This document shows positions 43,168 to 52,184 of a stretch of 64,000 bases of DNA, one piece after another. Under the pieces are notes generated by a model. The model ran no database searches, had not been told where the DNA came from, and saw only the letters and a program-made list of their open reading frames with translations. Position 1 is the stretch's first letter. Each line of letters opens with the position of its first letter. Source of the DNA: Miltoncostaea sp050250915 (lineage in GTDB: Bacteria > Actinomycetota > Thermoleophilia > Miltoncostaeales > Miltoncostaeaceae). The translations under genes were made by a program, and so were the position numbers. The DNA is taken from NCBI GenBank assembly GCA_050250915.1, contig JBFWNT010000008.1, positions 78,340-142,339 on the forward strand. Reading direction: 5' to 3'.

Positions 43168-44802
43168 ATGTCGCAGCGCCTCCGCCTCCCGCTCGCCGCC
43201 GCGCTGGTCGTCGCCGCCGCGGCCGCGCCCGTCGCAGGGGCGCCGGAGGTCCCGTGGACGCCCATCGCCGGGACGGTCCCCGGCCTGGCCGGCGACGGCG
43301 GCCCGGCGACCCAGGCGCGCCTCGCCGACCCCGGCGGGCAGACGGTGCTGGGCGACGGGTCCGTGCTGATCGCCGACACCGGCAACAGCCGCATCCGCCG
43401 CATCGCGCCGAACGGGATCATCACGACCGTCGCGGGCGACGACGACGGCCTCGCGGGCGACGGCGGGCCGGCGAGCGCGGCGCTGCTCTCCTTCCCCACC
43501 GACGTCGCCGCCACCCCGGACGGCGGCTACCTGATCGCCGACGCCGGCAACGACCGCATCCGCAAGGTCTCGGCGACCGGGATCATCACGACGATCGCCG
43601 GCACCGACCGCGGCTTCCTGGGCGACGGCGGGCCCGCCGTGGCGGCGAAGCTCGACACGCCGCGCGAGCTGGCGCTCCAGGCCGACGGCGGGATCCTGGT
43701 GGCCGACGCGGGCAACGACCGCGTCCGGCGGATCGCCCCGAACGGCGTCATCACCACCGTCGCCGGCGGCGGCGCCGGCGGGGACGGCGGCCCGGCGACG
43801 CAGGCCCGGCTGGACGAGCCGAGCGGCGTGGCCGTGATGCCCGACGGCGGGTTCCTGATCGCCGACACCGGCAACGGTCGCATCCGCCGCGTCACCCCGA
43901 ACGGCGTCATCACCACCTTCGCCGGGACCACGTCGGGCTTCGCCGGCGACGCGGGCCGGGCCGGCGCGGCCGAGCTGGCGCGGCCGTCCGACGTGGTGAC
44001 GCTGCCGAACGGCGGCGCCCTGATCGCCGACACCGGCAACGGTCGCATCCGCCGCGTCACCCCGCTCGGCGCCATCTTCACCGTCACCTCCGGGATCGGG
44101 TCGCCCACCGCGATCACCACCCTGGCCGGCGGCGGCGCGCTGCTGAGCGAGGCCTCGACCGGCCGCATCGGCCGCATCCCGGGCCTGGGCCGGCCGCCCG
44201 ACCCCACCGAGGCGCAGTCGATCGGCGTCGACCGCACCCAGGGCGCGGTGACCGTCACCCGCGGCCCGGGCGGCGACGCCGTGCCGCTGGAGGAGCCGGA
44301 CCTGGCCGTCAACCGGTCGAGCGTCGACGCCACCAGGGGCCGGATCGCCCTCACCGTCCAGCGACGGCGCGGCGTGGGCCTGGCGACCGCCGACGTCGGC
44401 GGAGGCACGTTCACGGTCCGCCAGTCGGCGACCGGCGACGCCATCGCCGACCTCACGCTCACCGGCGCGATCACCGGCTGCCCGGCGCCGCGGTCGGCCG
44501 CCGGCCGGGCCCAGGAGGACGCGAAGCCCAGGAAGCGGAAGCGGGGCAACCGCCGCATCGACATCCGGGTGAAGGGCAAGTACCGCACCCGCGGCGACAA
44601 CGCCTCGGCCATCGCGAGCGGCACCCGCTGGATCATGATCGACGCGTGCGACCGGACCGTCATCACGGTGACGGAAGGCGTCGTGAAGGTGCGCGACTAC
44701 CGGCTCGACCGGGTCGTCCGCGTGAAGGCCGGGCGCACCTACGTCGCGCTCTCGCGGGCCGCCGCCCGCGCCGCGGCCCGCGCCGCGAAGCCCTCCCGCT
44801 GA
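43168..44802 (+). CDS. Secreted NHL-repeat protein with FecR-like C-terminal domain
   Basis: A 544-residue exported protein. The signal peptide ends near APVAGAPE (about residue 25). Six NHL repeats follow (for example GNSRIRRIAPNGIITTVAG, GDGGPATQARLDEPSGVAV), about 55 residues each. Residues 355-530 are a different, basic domain: VGGGTFTVRQSATGDAIADL then a KRKRGNRRIDIRVKGKYRTR stretch and VITVTEGVVKVRDY, which resembles FecR/LPS-type beta domains of surface proteins. TAGGGT is six bases before the ATG. It could couple surface binding to the envelope; the ligand is unknown. Confidence 0.75.
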   Translation: MSQRLRLPLAAALVVAAAAAPVAGAPEVPWTPIAGTVPGLAGDGGPATQARLADPGGQTVLGDGSVLIADTGNSRIRRIAPNGIITTVAGDDDGLAGDGGPASAALLSFPTDVAATPDGGYLIADAGNDRIRKVSATGIITTIAGTDRGFLGDGGPAVAAKLDTPRELALQADGGILVADAGNDRVRRIAPNGVITTVAGGGAGGDGGPATQARLDEPSGVAVMPDGGFLIADTGNGRIRRVTPNGVITTFAGTTSGFAGDAGRAGAAELARPSDVVTLPNGGALIADTGNGRIRRVTPLGAIFTVTSGIGSPTAITTLAGGGALLSEASTGRIGRIPGLGRPPDPTEAQSIGVDRTQGAVTVTRGPGGDAVPLEEPDLAVNRSSVDATRGRIALTVQRRRGVGLATADVGGGTFTVRQSATGDAIADLTLTGAITGCPAPRSAAGRAQEDAKPRKRKRGNRRIDIRVKGKYRTRGDNASAIASGTRWIMIDACDRTVITVTEGVVKVRDYRLDRVVRVKAGRTYVALSRAAARAAARAAKPSR

Positions 44803-44812
44803 GCCGCCGGGC

Positions 44813-45541
44813 GTGCCGCGGCTCTACGCCGACCTGGCCGACTGGTACCACCTGGTCACCCCGCCGGCGGACTACGCGGAGGAGGCCGACCACGTCGCGC
44901 GCCTGCTGGCCGCGGCCCGTCCCGCGCCGCCCGCGACGATGCTCGAGCTGGGTTGCGGCGGGGGGAACCTCGCCTCCCACCTCACGGTCCCGGAGCTGGT
45001 GCTGACCGACCTGTCCGAGGACATGCTGCGCGTGAGCCGGCGCCTCAACCCGGGCCGCGAGCACGTGCGGGGCGACATGCGCACCCTGCGCCTCGGTCGC
45101 CGCTTCGACGCGCTGCTGGTGCACGACGCGGTCGACTACATGCTCACCGAGGAGGACCTCGGCGCGGCCCTGGCGACCGTCGCCGCCCACCTGGCCCCCG
45201 GCGGCGCCGCCGTGCTGATGCCCGACGCGACGGCCGAGACGTTCGCCCCCGGCTCGTCCCACGGCGGCGACGACGGCGACGACGGCCGCGGCGTCCGCTA
45301 CCTGGAGTGGGTGCGCGAGCCGGCGCCCGGCGCCACGACCTACGACATGGACTTCGTGTTCCTGCTGCGTGAGCGGGACGGCGCGACCCGGGTCGTCCAC
45401 GACCCGCACGTCTGCGGCCTGTTCCCGCAGTCCACCTGGGACCGGCTGATCGCCGCCGCCGGCCTCGTGCCGGTCGACGTCTCGGACGTCGCCGACCCCT
45501 GGCCGGGCGAGCACGTCCCGATGGTGGTCCGCCCCGCCTGA
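44813..45541 (+). CDS. Class I SAM-dependent methyltransferase
   Basis: A 242-residue cytosolic enzyme. YADLADWYHLVTPPADYAEE opens it, ATMLELGCGGGNLASHL (about 41-57) is the SAM-binding motif I, LVLTDLSEDMLRVSRRLN motif II, and LLVHDAVDYMLTEEDL motif IV. No feature identifies the acceptor. It starts ten bases after the NHL/FecR-like gene and may share its transcript. Confidence 0.87.
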   Translation: MPRLYADLADWYHLVTPPADYAEEADHVARLLAAARPAPPATMLELGCGGGNLASHLTVPELVLTDLSEDMLRVSRRLNPGREHVRGDMRTLRLGRRFDALLVHDAVDYMLTEEDLGAALATVAAHLAPGGAAVLMPDATAETFAPGSSHGGDDGDDGRGVRYLEWVREPAPGATTYDMDFVFLLRERDGATRVVHDPHVCGLFPQSTWDRLIAAAGLVPVDVSDVADPWPGEHVPMVVRPA

Positions 45542-45548
45542 GCGGGCC

Positions 45549-46202
45549 TCAGCGGCCGCGCCGGGCGAGCCCCTCGCGATCGACCACGACGGTGCGCCCG
45601 CGGGCGAGCCGGACGGTGCCGCGCGCCTCCTCCTCGCGCAGCACCCGGTTGACCGTGGCGCGTGACGTGCCGGCCAGGCCGGCCAGGTCCTCCTGGCGCA
45701 GCGGGATGGTCACCTCGCCGCCCTCCGGCGCGTACGCGTCGGCCAGCTCGGCCACCCGGCGCCGGATGCGGCGGTCGGCGGGGAGGTACAGCGCCTCCAG
45801 CAGGTTGCCGGTGAGGCGGCGCACCTGCTCGGCCAGGATCGCGGTGACGACGTCGGTGACGCTGGGGTGGCGGTCGCGGAGGGCCTCGAAGTCGGGGCGG
45901 TGGATGGAGCGGGTCTCCCCCGCCTCGATCGCCTCCACCGTCGCGCTGCGGCGCCCGTCCGACTCGAGCAGCGCCAGCTCGCCGAACAGGTCGCCGGGCC
46001 CGAGGATGGTGAGCACGGCCACGTCGGCGAGCGCGGTCTGGACGCGCACGGCGAACCGGCCGCTCACCACCAGGTGGAGGGTGTCGGCCGGGTCGCCCAT
46101 GTGGAACACGACCTCCCCGCGGCGGAACGTGCGCCGGCGGGCGATCTGCAGCAGCCGCTGCACGTCGTCGCCCGGGACGCCGGCGAGGAGGGCCCATTCC
46201 AC
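45549..46202 (-). CDS. Crp/Fnr-family transcriptional regulator
   Basis: A 217-residue regulator. A cyclic-nucleotide-binding domain (about 10-125) includes GDLFGELALLESDGRRSATV, which fits the phosphate cassette (GE-L and R-A) of cAMP-binding members, and HMGDPADTLHLVVSGR. A winged-helix (about 145-212) has LRQEDLAGLAGTSRATVNRV as recognition helix. No Fnr cysteines are present, so it probably senses cAMP, and a CHASE2 cyclase is encoded 2.5 kb away. TAGGGT is six bases before the GTG. Confidence 0.92.
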   Translation of the reverse strand: MEWALLAGVPGDDVQRLLQIARRRTFRRGEVVFHMGDPADTLHLVVSGRFAVRVQTALADVAVLTILGPGDLFGELALLESDGRRSATVEAIEAGETRSIHRPDFEALRDRHPSVTDVVTAILAEQVRRLTGNLLEALYLPADRRIRRRVAELADAYAPEGGEVTIPLRQEDLAGLAGTSRATVNRVLREEEARGTVRLARGRTVVVDREGLARRGR

Positions 46203-46228
46203 GGCCCGACCCTACCCGCCGCGGCGGC

Positions 46229-47590
46229 TCAGGGCTTCACGGTCACCGTCACGATCGCCGGGAGGCTCACCCGGCCGCCGGCCCGGAGGGTCAGGCTCAG
46301 GCGGTAGGTGCCCGGCACGCGGCCGCGGCCGGAGAAGAGGATGGTCCTGGCGCCGGCCCCGAGGCCGGCCTTCGTGATGGTGGTGACCGGGACGAACCGG
46401 GTGCAGCGGGGGGCGCCGTTGCGGATGAGCGTCCGGGTGGGCGCGGCGCAGACGCCGGTGGCCCTGCGGCGCCCGACGGCGGCCCGGGAGACGGCCATCC
46501 GCAGGTTCCCCGGATCGGAGAGCGTCGCCGTGACCACGGCGGGCGCGGCGCGGCGGGTGCGCTTGACCGACTTCGGCGCGACGGTCGCGGTGAGCGACGG
46601 GAGGCCGGCCGTGCCGCCGCCCCCGCGGGCGGTGACGACCACGGCGCCCTGCGCGGTCCGCACCTCCGGGCCCACCGTGGCCGTGAGCGTGACCGGGTAG
46701 GTCCCGGGCGCCGTCCCGGCGGGGACCGAGACGCTCACGGCCGCGTCGGTCGTCGCGCCCGGCGCCAGCACCAGCGAGCCGGGGGCGGCGGTCGCGGCGC
46801 CGCCCGGCAGGACGGTCGTCGCCGACAGGACCGCGGTCGGGCTGCCGGCCGTGCCCGGCGACGTCCGCAGGGTGAACGGCACGCTCGCGACCGCGCCCGG
46901 GGCGACCGGGGCGGCGGCGCGGGCGGCGATCCCCAGATCGCTCACCTGGAGGGTCTTGAAGGACGTCACGTCGTTCGGGATGGGCGAGTCGATGCAGACG
47001 CCGCCGTCGCTGACGGCGAAGGGGCTGTCGCCGCAGCTGACCGGCCGGTTCGGGTCGTTCTGGGCGTCCGCCTCGCGGGCGCCGACGACCACCAGGTAGG
47101 CGTAGGTCGAGACGGGCGTCCCGTCGGCGGCGACCGGCATACCGAAGCGCGTGATGATCGAACCCTGCGTCACCGTCCCGGTGGACGTGAACTTGGACGA
47201 GATGTAGCCGAACCACTGCTGGCCGGCAGGGGCCGGTGACAGGCGCTGGAGCTCGGCCGTGTAGCTGGGGCTCGGCGTGAACAGCGGGCCCAGGCCGTCG
47301 TCGTCGAAGAACCGCAGCGTCGCCGGCGGCTTGGAGCCGGTCGTGGCGCGGTAGGCGATCAGCACCTGCGAGTCGACGTTCGCGTTCGCGTTCGGCGTGA
47401 GGGTCGAGTTGCCGCCGTTGTCGGCGCAGCCGGTGGATCCGGAGCGGCAGATGACGGATGTGATCTGCACCCCGCCGATCGATGTGGTCTGCGAGCCCGT
47501 GAACGACTTGAGGTTCACGCAGCCCGCGAGGGCGAAGGCTCCTGCGACCGCGGCGAGCGCGATCAGGAGGCGGCGGGGGGTGCGGTGCAC
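46229..47590 (-). CDS. Secreted lipoprotein with CARDB-like beta domains
   Basis: A 453-residue exported protein. The N-terminus RRLLIALAAVAGAFALAGCV is a lipobox (Cys near residue 21). Residues 22-215 carry several cysteines and are of unknown type. Residues 225-330 resemble a CARDB/NEW3 beta-sandwich, including VPFTLRTSPGTAGSP and LAPGATTDAAVSVSVPAGTA. Residues 340-453 form another beta domain ending LPAIVTVTVKP. AAAGGA lies nine bases before the GTG. The function is not deducible. Confidence 0.6.
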   Translation of the reverse strand: MHRTPRRLLIALAAVAGAFALAGCVNLKSFTGSQTTSIGGVQITSVICRSGSTGCADNGGNSTLTPNANANVDSQVLIAYRATTGSKPPATLRFFDDDGLGPLFTPSPSYTAELQRLSPAPAGQQWFGYISSKFTSTGTVTQGSIITRFGMPVAADGTPVSTYAYLVVVGAREADAQNDPNRPVSCGDSPFAVSDGGVCIDSPIPNDVTSFKTLQVSDLGIAARAAAPVAPGAVASVPFTLRTSPGTAGSPTAVLSATTVLPGGAATAAPGSLVLAPGATTDAAVSVSVPAGTAPGTYPVTLTATVGPEVRTAQGAVVVTARGGGGTAGLPSLTATVAPKSVKRTRRAAPAVVTATLSDPGNLRMAVSRAAVGRRRATGVCAAPTRTLIRNGAPRCTRFVPVTTITKAGLGAGARTILFSGRGRVPGTYRLSLTLRAGGRVSLPAIVTVTVKP

Positions 47591-47688
47591 GAGCGGCGTC
47601 CTTTCCGACGGTGTCGTCGCGCGACCGTATGTCGGCGGGTCGCGCCGCGTCACCCCTCGGAGGACCAGTTCCGGGTTACGCTTTCCTC

Positions 47689-49758
47689 TCAGCCGCTGGT
47701 ATTGCCCCCCGGCGCGAGGGCGCCGACCTCGGCCAGCCGCACCAGGGCGTCCACCACCGCCGGCGCGAACTGCCCGCCCGACTCGCGGCGGATCTCGTCG
47801 AGGGCCTCCTCCACCGGACGGGGGGCGGCGTAGATGCGCGCCGAGCACATCACGTCCAGCGCGTCGGCGACCGCGATCACCTGCGAACCGGCCGGGATCT
47901 CGTCGCCGGCGAGGCCGTCCGGGTAGCCGCGCCCGTCCCACCGCTCGTGGTGGTGGCGCACCCAGCCGGCCTGCTCCGGCGTCAGCACGTCGGCGCCGAT
48001 CAGCGCGCCCAGGGCCGCGTGCGCCTTCACCGCCTCGTATTCGGCCGGCGTGAGCCGCCCCGGCTTCAGCAGGATCGCGTCGGGCAGCCCGATCTTGCCG
48101 ACGTCGTGGATCAGGGCCGCCTCGCCGAGCGCCGCGATCCGCTGGGCGGTCCAGCCGAGCGCGGTCGCGAGCCGCACGCTCAAGTCGGCCACCCGCTCCG
48201 AGTGCAGGCGCGTCGACGGGTCCTTGGCGTCCACGGCGCGCGCCAGGGCCCGCACGCCGCGGACGGCCTGCCGCCGCTCCGCCAGCCGCAGCTCCGCCGC
48301 GCTCGCCTCGGTCCGCGCGGCCATCGCCTCGGAGTAGCGCCACAGCTGGTTGCGGCCGTGGCCCTTCGCCCAGTAGAGCGCCTCGTCGGCCAGGCGGTAC
48401 AGCTCCGCCGCGCCGCGGGCGTCGGCCAGGTCGCACACCCCGCCGGAGACGGTGACGGCGATGTCGTGGGCGAAGGCCTCCGCCGCGATCTCGGCGCGCA
48501 CGCGCTCGGCCGCCCGCAGGGCCGCCGGGCCCTCCGTCTCGGGCATGAGCCAGGCGAACTCCTCGCCGCCCATGCGGGCGAGCGTGTCCTGGGATCGCGC
48601 CCGGAGCCGCAGCCGGGCCGCGAGCTGCACCAGCACCCGGTCGCCCACGGGGTGGCCGTGGGCGTCGTTGACGCCCTTGAAGTGGTCCAGGTCCAGCAGC
48701 ACGAGCGACAGGGGCCGGCCGTGGCGCGCGGCCCGCTCGCATTCGCTGGCGAGCCGCTCCTCGAACGCGCGGCGGTTGGCCAGGCCGGTGAGCGTGTCGG
48801 TGGTCGCCAGCAGGTGGAGCTCGGTGCGGGCCGCGGCGTTCGCCACCGCCAGCGCCACCAGCTCGGCGAAGCTCGTCAGGCGCTCCATCGCCCCCATCGG
48901 CATGCCCGCGGAGTCCTTGGTGGTGGCCAGGACCGCGCCCCACAGCGCGCCCGAGACCTCGACCGGCGCGGCGACGCTGGCGCGGTAGCCGTGCGCCATC
49001 GCGTGGGCGCGCAGCGGCGACGAGTCCGGCAGCGCCGCGTAGTCGGGGATCAGCACGCCGGCCCGCGTGGCCGCGACGCGCGCCAGCGCGCCCTCGCCCG
49101 TCGCCGGCAGCCGCTCCCCCAGCACCGAGTGCTGCCCGAAGGTGGCGACCACCTCCGCCTCGTCCCGGTCGAACCGGGCGACGATGGCCGACTCCACGCC
49201 CAGCAGGGCGGCGCACTCGCGCGCGACCGAGGCCATGATCCGGTCGGAGCCGACGCCGCGGGCCACCTCCACGGCCACCCGCCGGATGGCGGCCTGCTCG
49301 GCGGCGGCGGTGCGCTCGAGGGCGCCGAGGCGGGTGAGCTCCTCAGCGTCGCGGCGCCGGGCGGTCACGTCCACCATCACGCCCCGCAGGCCCACCACCG
49401 CGCCGGCGTCGTCGCGCACCAGGCGCACGATGTCGCGGATCACGACCTCCCGGCCGTCGGCGGCGACCGCCCGGTACTCGAAGTCGTGGTCGCGGCCGGC
49501 CGCCGATTCGGCCAGGCAGTAGGCCACGGCGTCGGCCCGGTCGTCCGGGTGGATGAGCCCCGACCAGAACGCCATGCCCTCCCACGACGCCACCGGGAAC
49601 CCGAGCATGCGCTCCGCGTGGTCGGACACGAACGTGAACCGGTCGCCCGCCGGGTCGTAGGCCCAGACGATCGCGTCCAGGTCCTGGACGAGGCCGAGCA
49701 GATCGAGGCCGTCCAGGTCGATCGCGTCGCCGGGCGACCGTGTGTCGAGCGCGTCCAT
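47689..49758 (-). CDS. PAS-GAF-GGDEF-HD-GYP cyclic di-GMP signalling protein
   Basis: A 689-residue cytosolic protein. PAS (about 20-135, with WEGMAFWSGLIHPDDRADAV), GAF (about 155-310), GGDEF (about 318-475; GGEEF at 397-401) and HD-GYP (about 498-685; HDVGKIGLPD 551-560 and HHERWDGRGYPDG 603-615). The intact GGEEF predicts c-di-GMP synthesis and the intact HD-GYP its hydrolysis, so the protein may be bifunctional, with PAS/GAF deciding the balance. There is no membrane segment. ATG 49758 was chosen; a GTG six bases upstream is also possible. Confidence 0.95.
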   Translation of the reverse strand: MDALDTRSPGDAIDLDGLDLLGLVQDLDAIVWAYDPAGDRFTFVSDHAERMLGFPVASWEGMAFWSGLIHPDDRADAVAYCLAESAAGRDHDFEYRAVAADGREVVIRDIVRLVRDDAGAVVGLRGVMVDVTARRRDAEELTRLGALERTAAAEQAAIRRVAVEVARGVGSDRIMASVARECAALLGVESAIVARFDRDEAEVVATFGQHSVLGERLPATGEGALARVAATRAGVLIPDYAALPDSSPLRAHAMAHGYRASVAAPVEVSGALWGAVLATTKDSAGMPMGAMERLTSFAELVALAVANAAARTELHLLATTDTLTGLANRRAFEERLASECERAARHGRPLSLVLLDLDHFKGVNDAHGHPVGDRVLVQLAARLRLRARSQDTLARMGGEEFAWLMPETEGPAALRAAERVRAEIAAEAFAHDIAVTVSGGVCDLADARGAAELYRLADEALYWAKGHGRNQLWRYSEAMAARTEASAAELRLAERRQAVRGVRALARAVDAKDPSTRLHSERVADLSVRLATALGWTAQRIAALGEAALIHDVGKIGLPDAILLKPGRLTPAEYEAVKAHAALGALIGADVLTPEQAGWVRHHHERWDGRGYPDGLAGDEIPAGSQVIAVADALDVMCSARIYAAPRPVEEALDEIRRESGGQFAPAVVDALVRLAEVGALAPGGNTSG

Positions 49759-49905
49759 GTGCACCCCGGGGGAGGTCGCCGCGGGTCGGGAGGGGGGCGG
49801 CACGATACTGGATCGACCGCCGATGCCCTCCGCTTGATGTCGTGACGCGCCGCGCGGCGGTGGCGGATCCCCCGCGACGGTCATCACGGGGACGGGGAGG
49901 CGGCG

Positions 49906-51894
49906 ATGGCGCGAGGCGTGATCGGGGCGGTGGGCGCGGTCGCGGCGGTGGCGGCGCTCGGGACGGCCTGCTCGGCGGCGGCGGGGCCGCCGCCGGCCAG
50001 CGCCGTGGAGCAGGCGGCCGCGGCGAAGCCCGGGCTGGTGCGCTACGGAACCTGCGCGCGCTTCGCGGCCGACGCGCGGGCGCGGACGCTGCGCCTCACG
50101 ACGGCCTGGGGGATCGGCGCAGCGGGGCCGGTCTACGACGCGGTCACCGCCCCCGCCGCCGCCGACCGCGCGGCGAGCGGGGCCGCCGGGGCGCCCGCCC
50201 CGGCCCCGCTGCGCGAGGGCGTCGACTTCTCGGGCACCAACGTCCAGGAGGCGGGCGTCGACGAGCCCGACCTGGTCGAGACCGACGGCCGCGTGGTCTA
50301 TGCCATCGCGGACGGGTCCGTCCGGTTCACCGACGTGGGCGACGGCACGCCGCGCGCGCTGGCCCCGCCGTTCACCCCGGACGGCGCCACGCCGACGGGC
50401 CTGCTGCTGCACGGCGACCGGCTGGTGGTGATCGCCCAGGGCGGTGGCGCCTGGGGCGGCCCGGCCCTGAGCCGCGGGGCCACGATCATCCAGTCGGACG
50501 TGATCTCGCCGGTGCCGTGGACGCCGCCGTCGACGGTGCTGGTGGAGCTGGACGTCGCCGACCCCGCCCACCCGCGGGTGGTCACCCGCACCACGGTGGA
50601 CGGCGGAGTGGTGGGCGCCCGCCGCACGGGCGACACGCTGCGGGTGGTCCTCTCCAGCGCCACCCAGCGGATCCCGCTGACCCAGCCGGCCGACGGATCG
50701 CGGTCCGCGGAGCGCGCCGCAGTGCGCGCCAACCGGCGGGCGGTGGAGCGGGCGCGCGCCGCGGCCTGGCTGCCGCGGATGCGGGTGCGGAACGCGGAGA
50801 CCGGCATCGTCACGAGCCGTCCGGCCGTCGGCTGCGCCGCGGTGAGCCGCCCGACGCGCTTCGCGGGCGTCGGGATGCTGACGGTGCTCACGATGGACGT
50901 GCCGAACGGGCTGCGGGTGCTCGACTCGGACGCCGTGATGTCCGACGGCGACCTGGTCTACGCGTCGGCCACCGGGCTCTACATCGCCACGCCGCGCTGG
51001 TTCGACCCGGCCGCCGCGGGCGACGCCCCGCCTCGCGGGTCCACCCTCATCCACAAGCTCGACACGTCGGACCCGTCGCGGACGACGTACCGCGCCAGCG
51101 GCGTCGTGTCGGGCTGGCTGCTCGACCAGTTCTCCATGTCCGAGCGGGACGGGCACCTGCGGGTGGCCAGCACGGAGGAGCCGGACTGGTGGTCGGGCGA
51201 GGACCAGACGGCGTCGGAGAGCCGCGTGACCGTCCTCGGCGAGTCGGGCGGCAGGCTCGTGCGCGAGGGCCTGGTGACCGGGCTCGGGAAGGGCGAGCGC
51301 ATCCAGGCGGTCCGCTTCATCGGCGACCGCGGATACGTCGTGACCTTCCGGCAGGTCGACCCGCTCTACGTCGTGGACCTGGCCGACCCGGCGCACCCGG
51401 CGGTGCGGGGCGAGCTGAAGATCCCCGGCTTCTCGTCGTACCTCCAGCCCGTCGGCGACGACCTGCTGGTGGGCATCGGCCAGTCGGCGACCGCCCAGGG
51501 CCGCACCACGGGCACCCAGGTGTCGCTGTTCGACGTGTCCGACCCGTCCGCGCCGCGGCGGATCGCGCAGCGCGACCTGGACTCGGACTGGTCGGAGGCC
51601 GAGTCCGACCACCACGCCGTGCTGTGGTGGCCGGCGCGGCGGCTGCTGGTCGTGCCCGTGGAGCGGTGGAGCGGGGTCGGCCCCGCCGGGCTCGGCGCGG
51701 TCGGCCTGGACGTCGCGCCCGCGACGGGCATCACCCCCATCGCGCGCGTGAGCCACCCCGTGGCCGCCGGGGAGTACGAACCGGTGCGGCGCTCCCTCGT
51801 GGCCGGCGACGTCCTGGTGACGGTGTCCGACGGCGGCGTCCAGACGAGCGACCTCACGACCCTCGCCGCCCGGGGGTGGCTCCCCTTCGGCTGA
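49906..51894 (+). CDS. Secreted beta-propeller-domain lipoprotein
   Basis: A 662-residue exported protein. The signal peptide ends GTACSAAAG, a lipobox near Cys22. FSGTNVQEAGVDEPDLVETD (about 105-124) and GRVVYAIADGSVRF are the hallmark of the beta-propeller-domain family (also called C-terminal beta-propeller), found in actinobacteria and archaea. Repeated propeller blades follow (VLVELDVADPAHPRVVTR, YVVDLADPAHPAVRGELK, VSLFDVSDPSAPRRIAQ). A surface ligand-binding role is typical, but none is proven. The start is an isolated ATG in an 147-bp divergent gap. Confidence 0.85.
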   Translation: MARGVIGAVGAVAAVAALGTACSAAAGPPPASAVEQAAAAKPGLVRYGTCARFAADARARTLRLTTAWGIGAAGPVYDAVTAPAAADRAASGAAGAPAPAPLREGVDFSGTNVQEAGVDEPDLVETDGRVVYAIADGSVRFTDVGDGTPRALAPPFTPDGATPTGLLLHGDRLVVIAQGGGAWGGPALSRGATIIQSDVISPVPWTPPSTVLVELDVADPAHPRVVTRTTVDGGVVGARRTGDTLRVVLSSATQRIPLTQPADGSRSAERAAVRANRRAVERARAAAWLPRMRVRNAETGIVTSRPAVGCAAVSRPTRFAGVGMLTVLTMDVPNGLRVLDSDAVMSDGDLVYASATGLYIATPRWFDPAAAGDAPPRGSTLIHKLDTSDPSRTTYRASGVVSGWLLDQFSMSERDGHLRVASTEEPDWWSGEDQTASESRVTVLGESGGRLVREGLVTGLGKGERIQAVRFIGDRGYVVTFRQVDPLYVVDLADPAHPAVRGELKIPGFSSYLQPVGDDLLVGIGQSATAQGRTTGTQVSLFDVSDPSAPRRIAQRDLDSDWSEAESDHHAVLWWPARRLLVVPVERWSGVGPAGLGAVGLDVAPATGITPIARVSHPVAAGEYEPVRRSLVAGDVLVTVSDGGVQTSDLTTLAARGWLPFG

Positions 51895-51913
51895 CCCGAG
51901 TCGGGCCATCGAC

Positions 51914-51947
51914 GCGCGATCGCACCCCGCCGACGGTGCGATCGCGC
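51914..51947 (+). terminator. Hairpin after the beta-propeller gene
   Basis: GCGCGATCGCACC (51914-51926) pairs perfectly with GGTGCGATCGCGC (51935-51947), eight-base loop, 19 bp past the stop. No U-tract. The remaining 240 bp up to the AraC gene show no other feature beyond its TACGAT box (52173-52178). Confidence 0.55.
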
Positions 51948-52184
51948 TCCGCCGATTCGATGGGTCGCCGGGCGACGGTGCGGGGGGCCACGGCACCGCG
52001 CCGCGGGGTCCCCGGTCGGGCCGCAACGCGCGGATCCGGTCCCCCCGTCCTGGCGGCGTCTGGTCGCCCACCGCCCCGTCGTTCACGTTCGTTCGAATTC
52101 CGACCCCACGATCGATTGAACGCAGAACGCGCGCAGCGCTGATGTTCCGGCGCTCTGGCATACGTGAACGTCTACGATCCCCCC

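Noticed and set aside
47689..52161. Start of the c-di-GMP protein extended upstream by about 800 codons
   Set aside because: The extension lies antisense to the beta-propeller lipoprotein gene and has shadow composition; the PAS domain and ATG 49758 define the real N-terminus.
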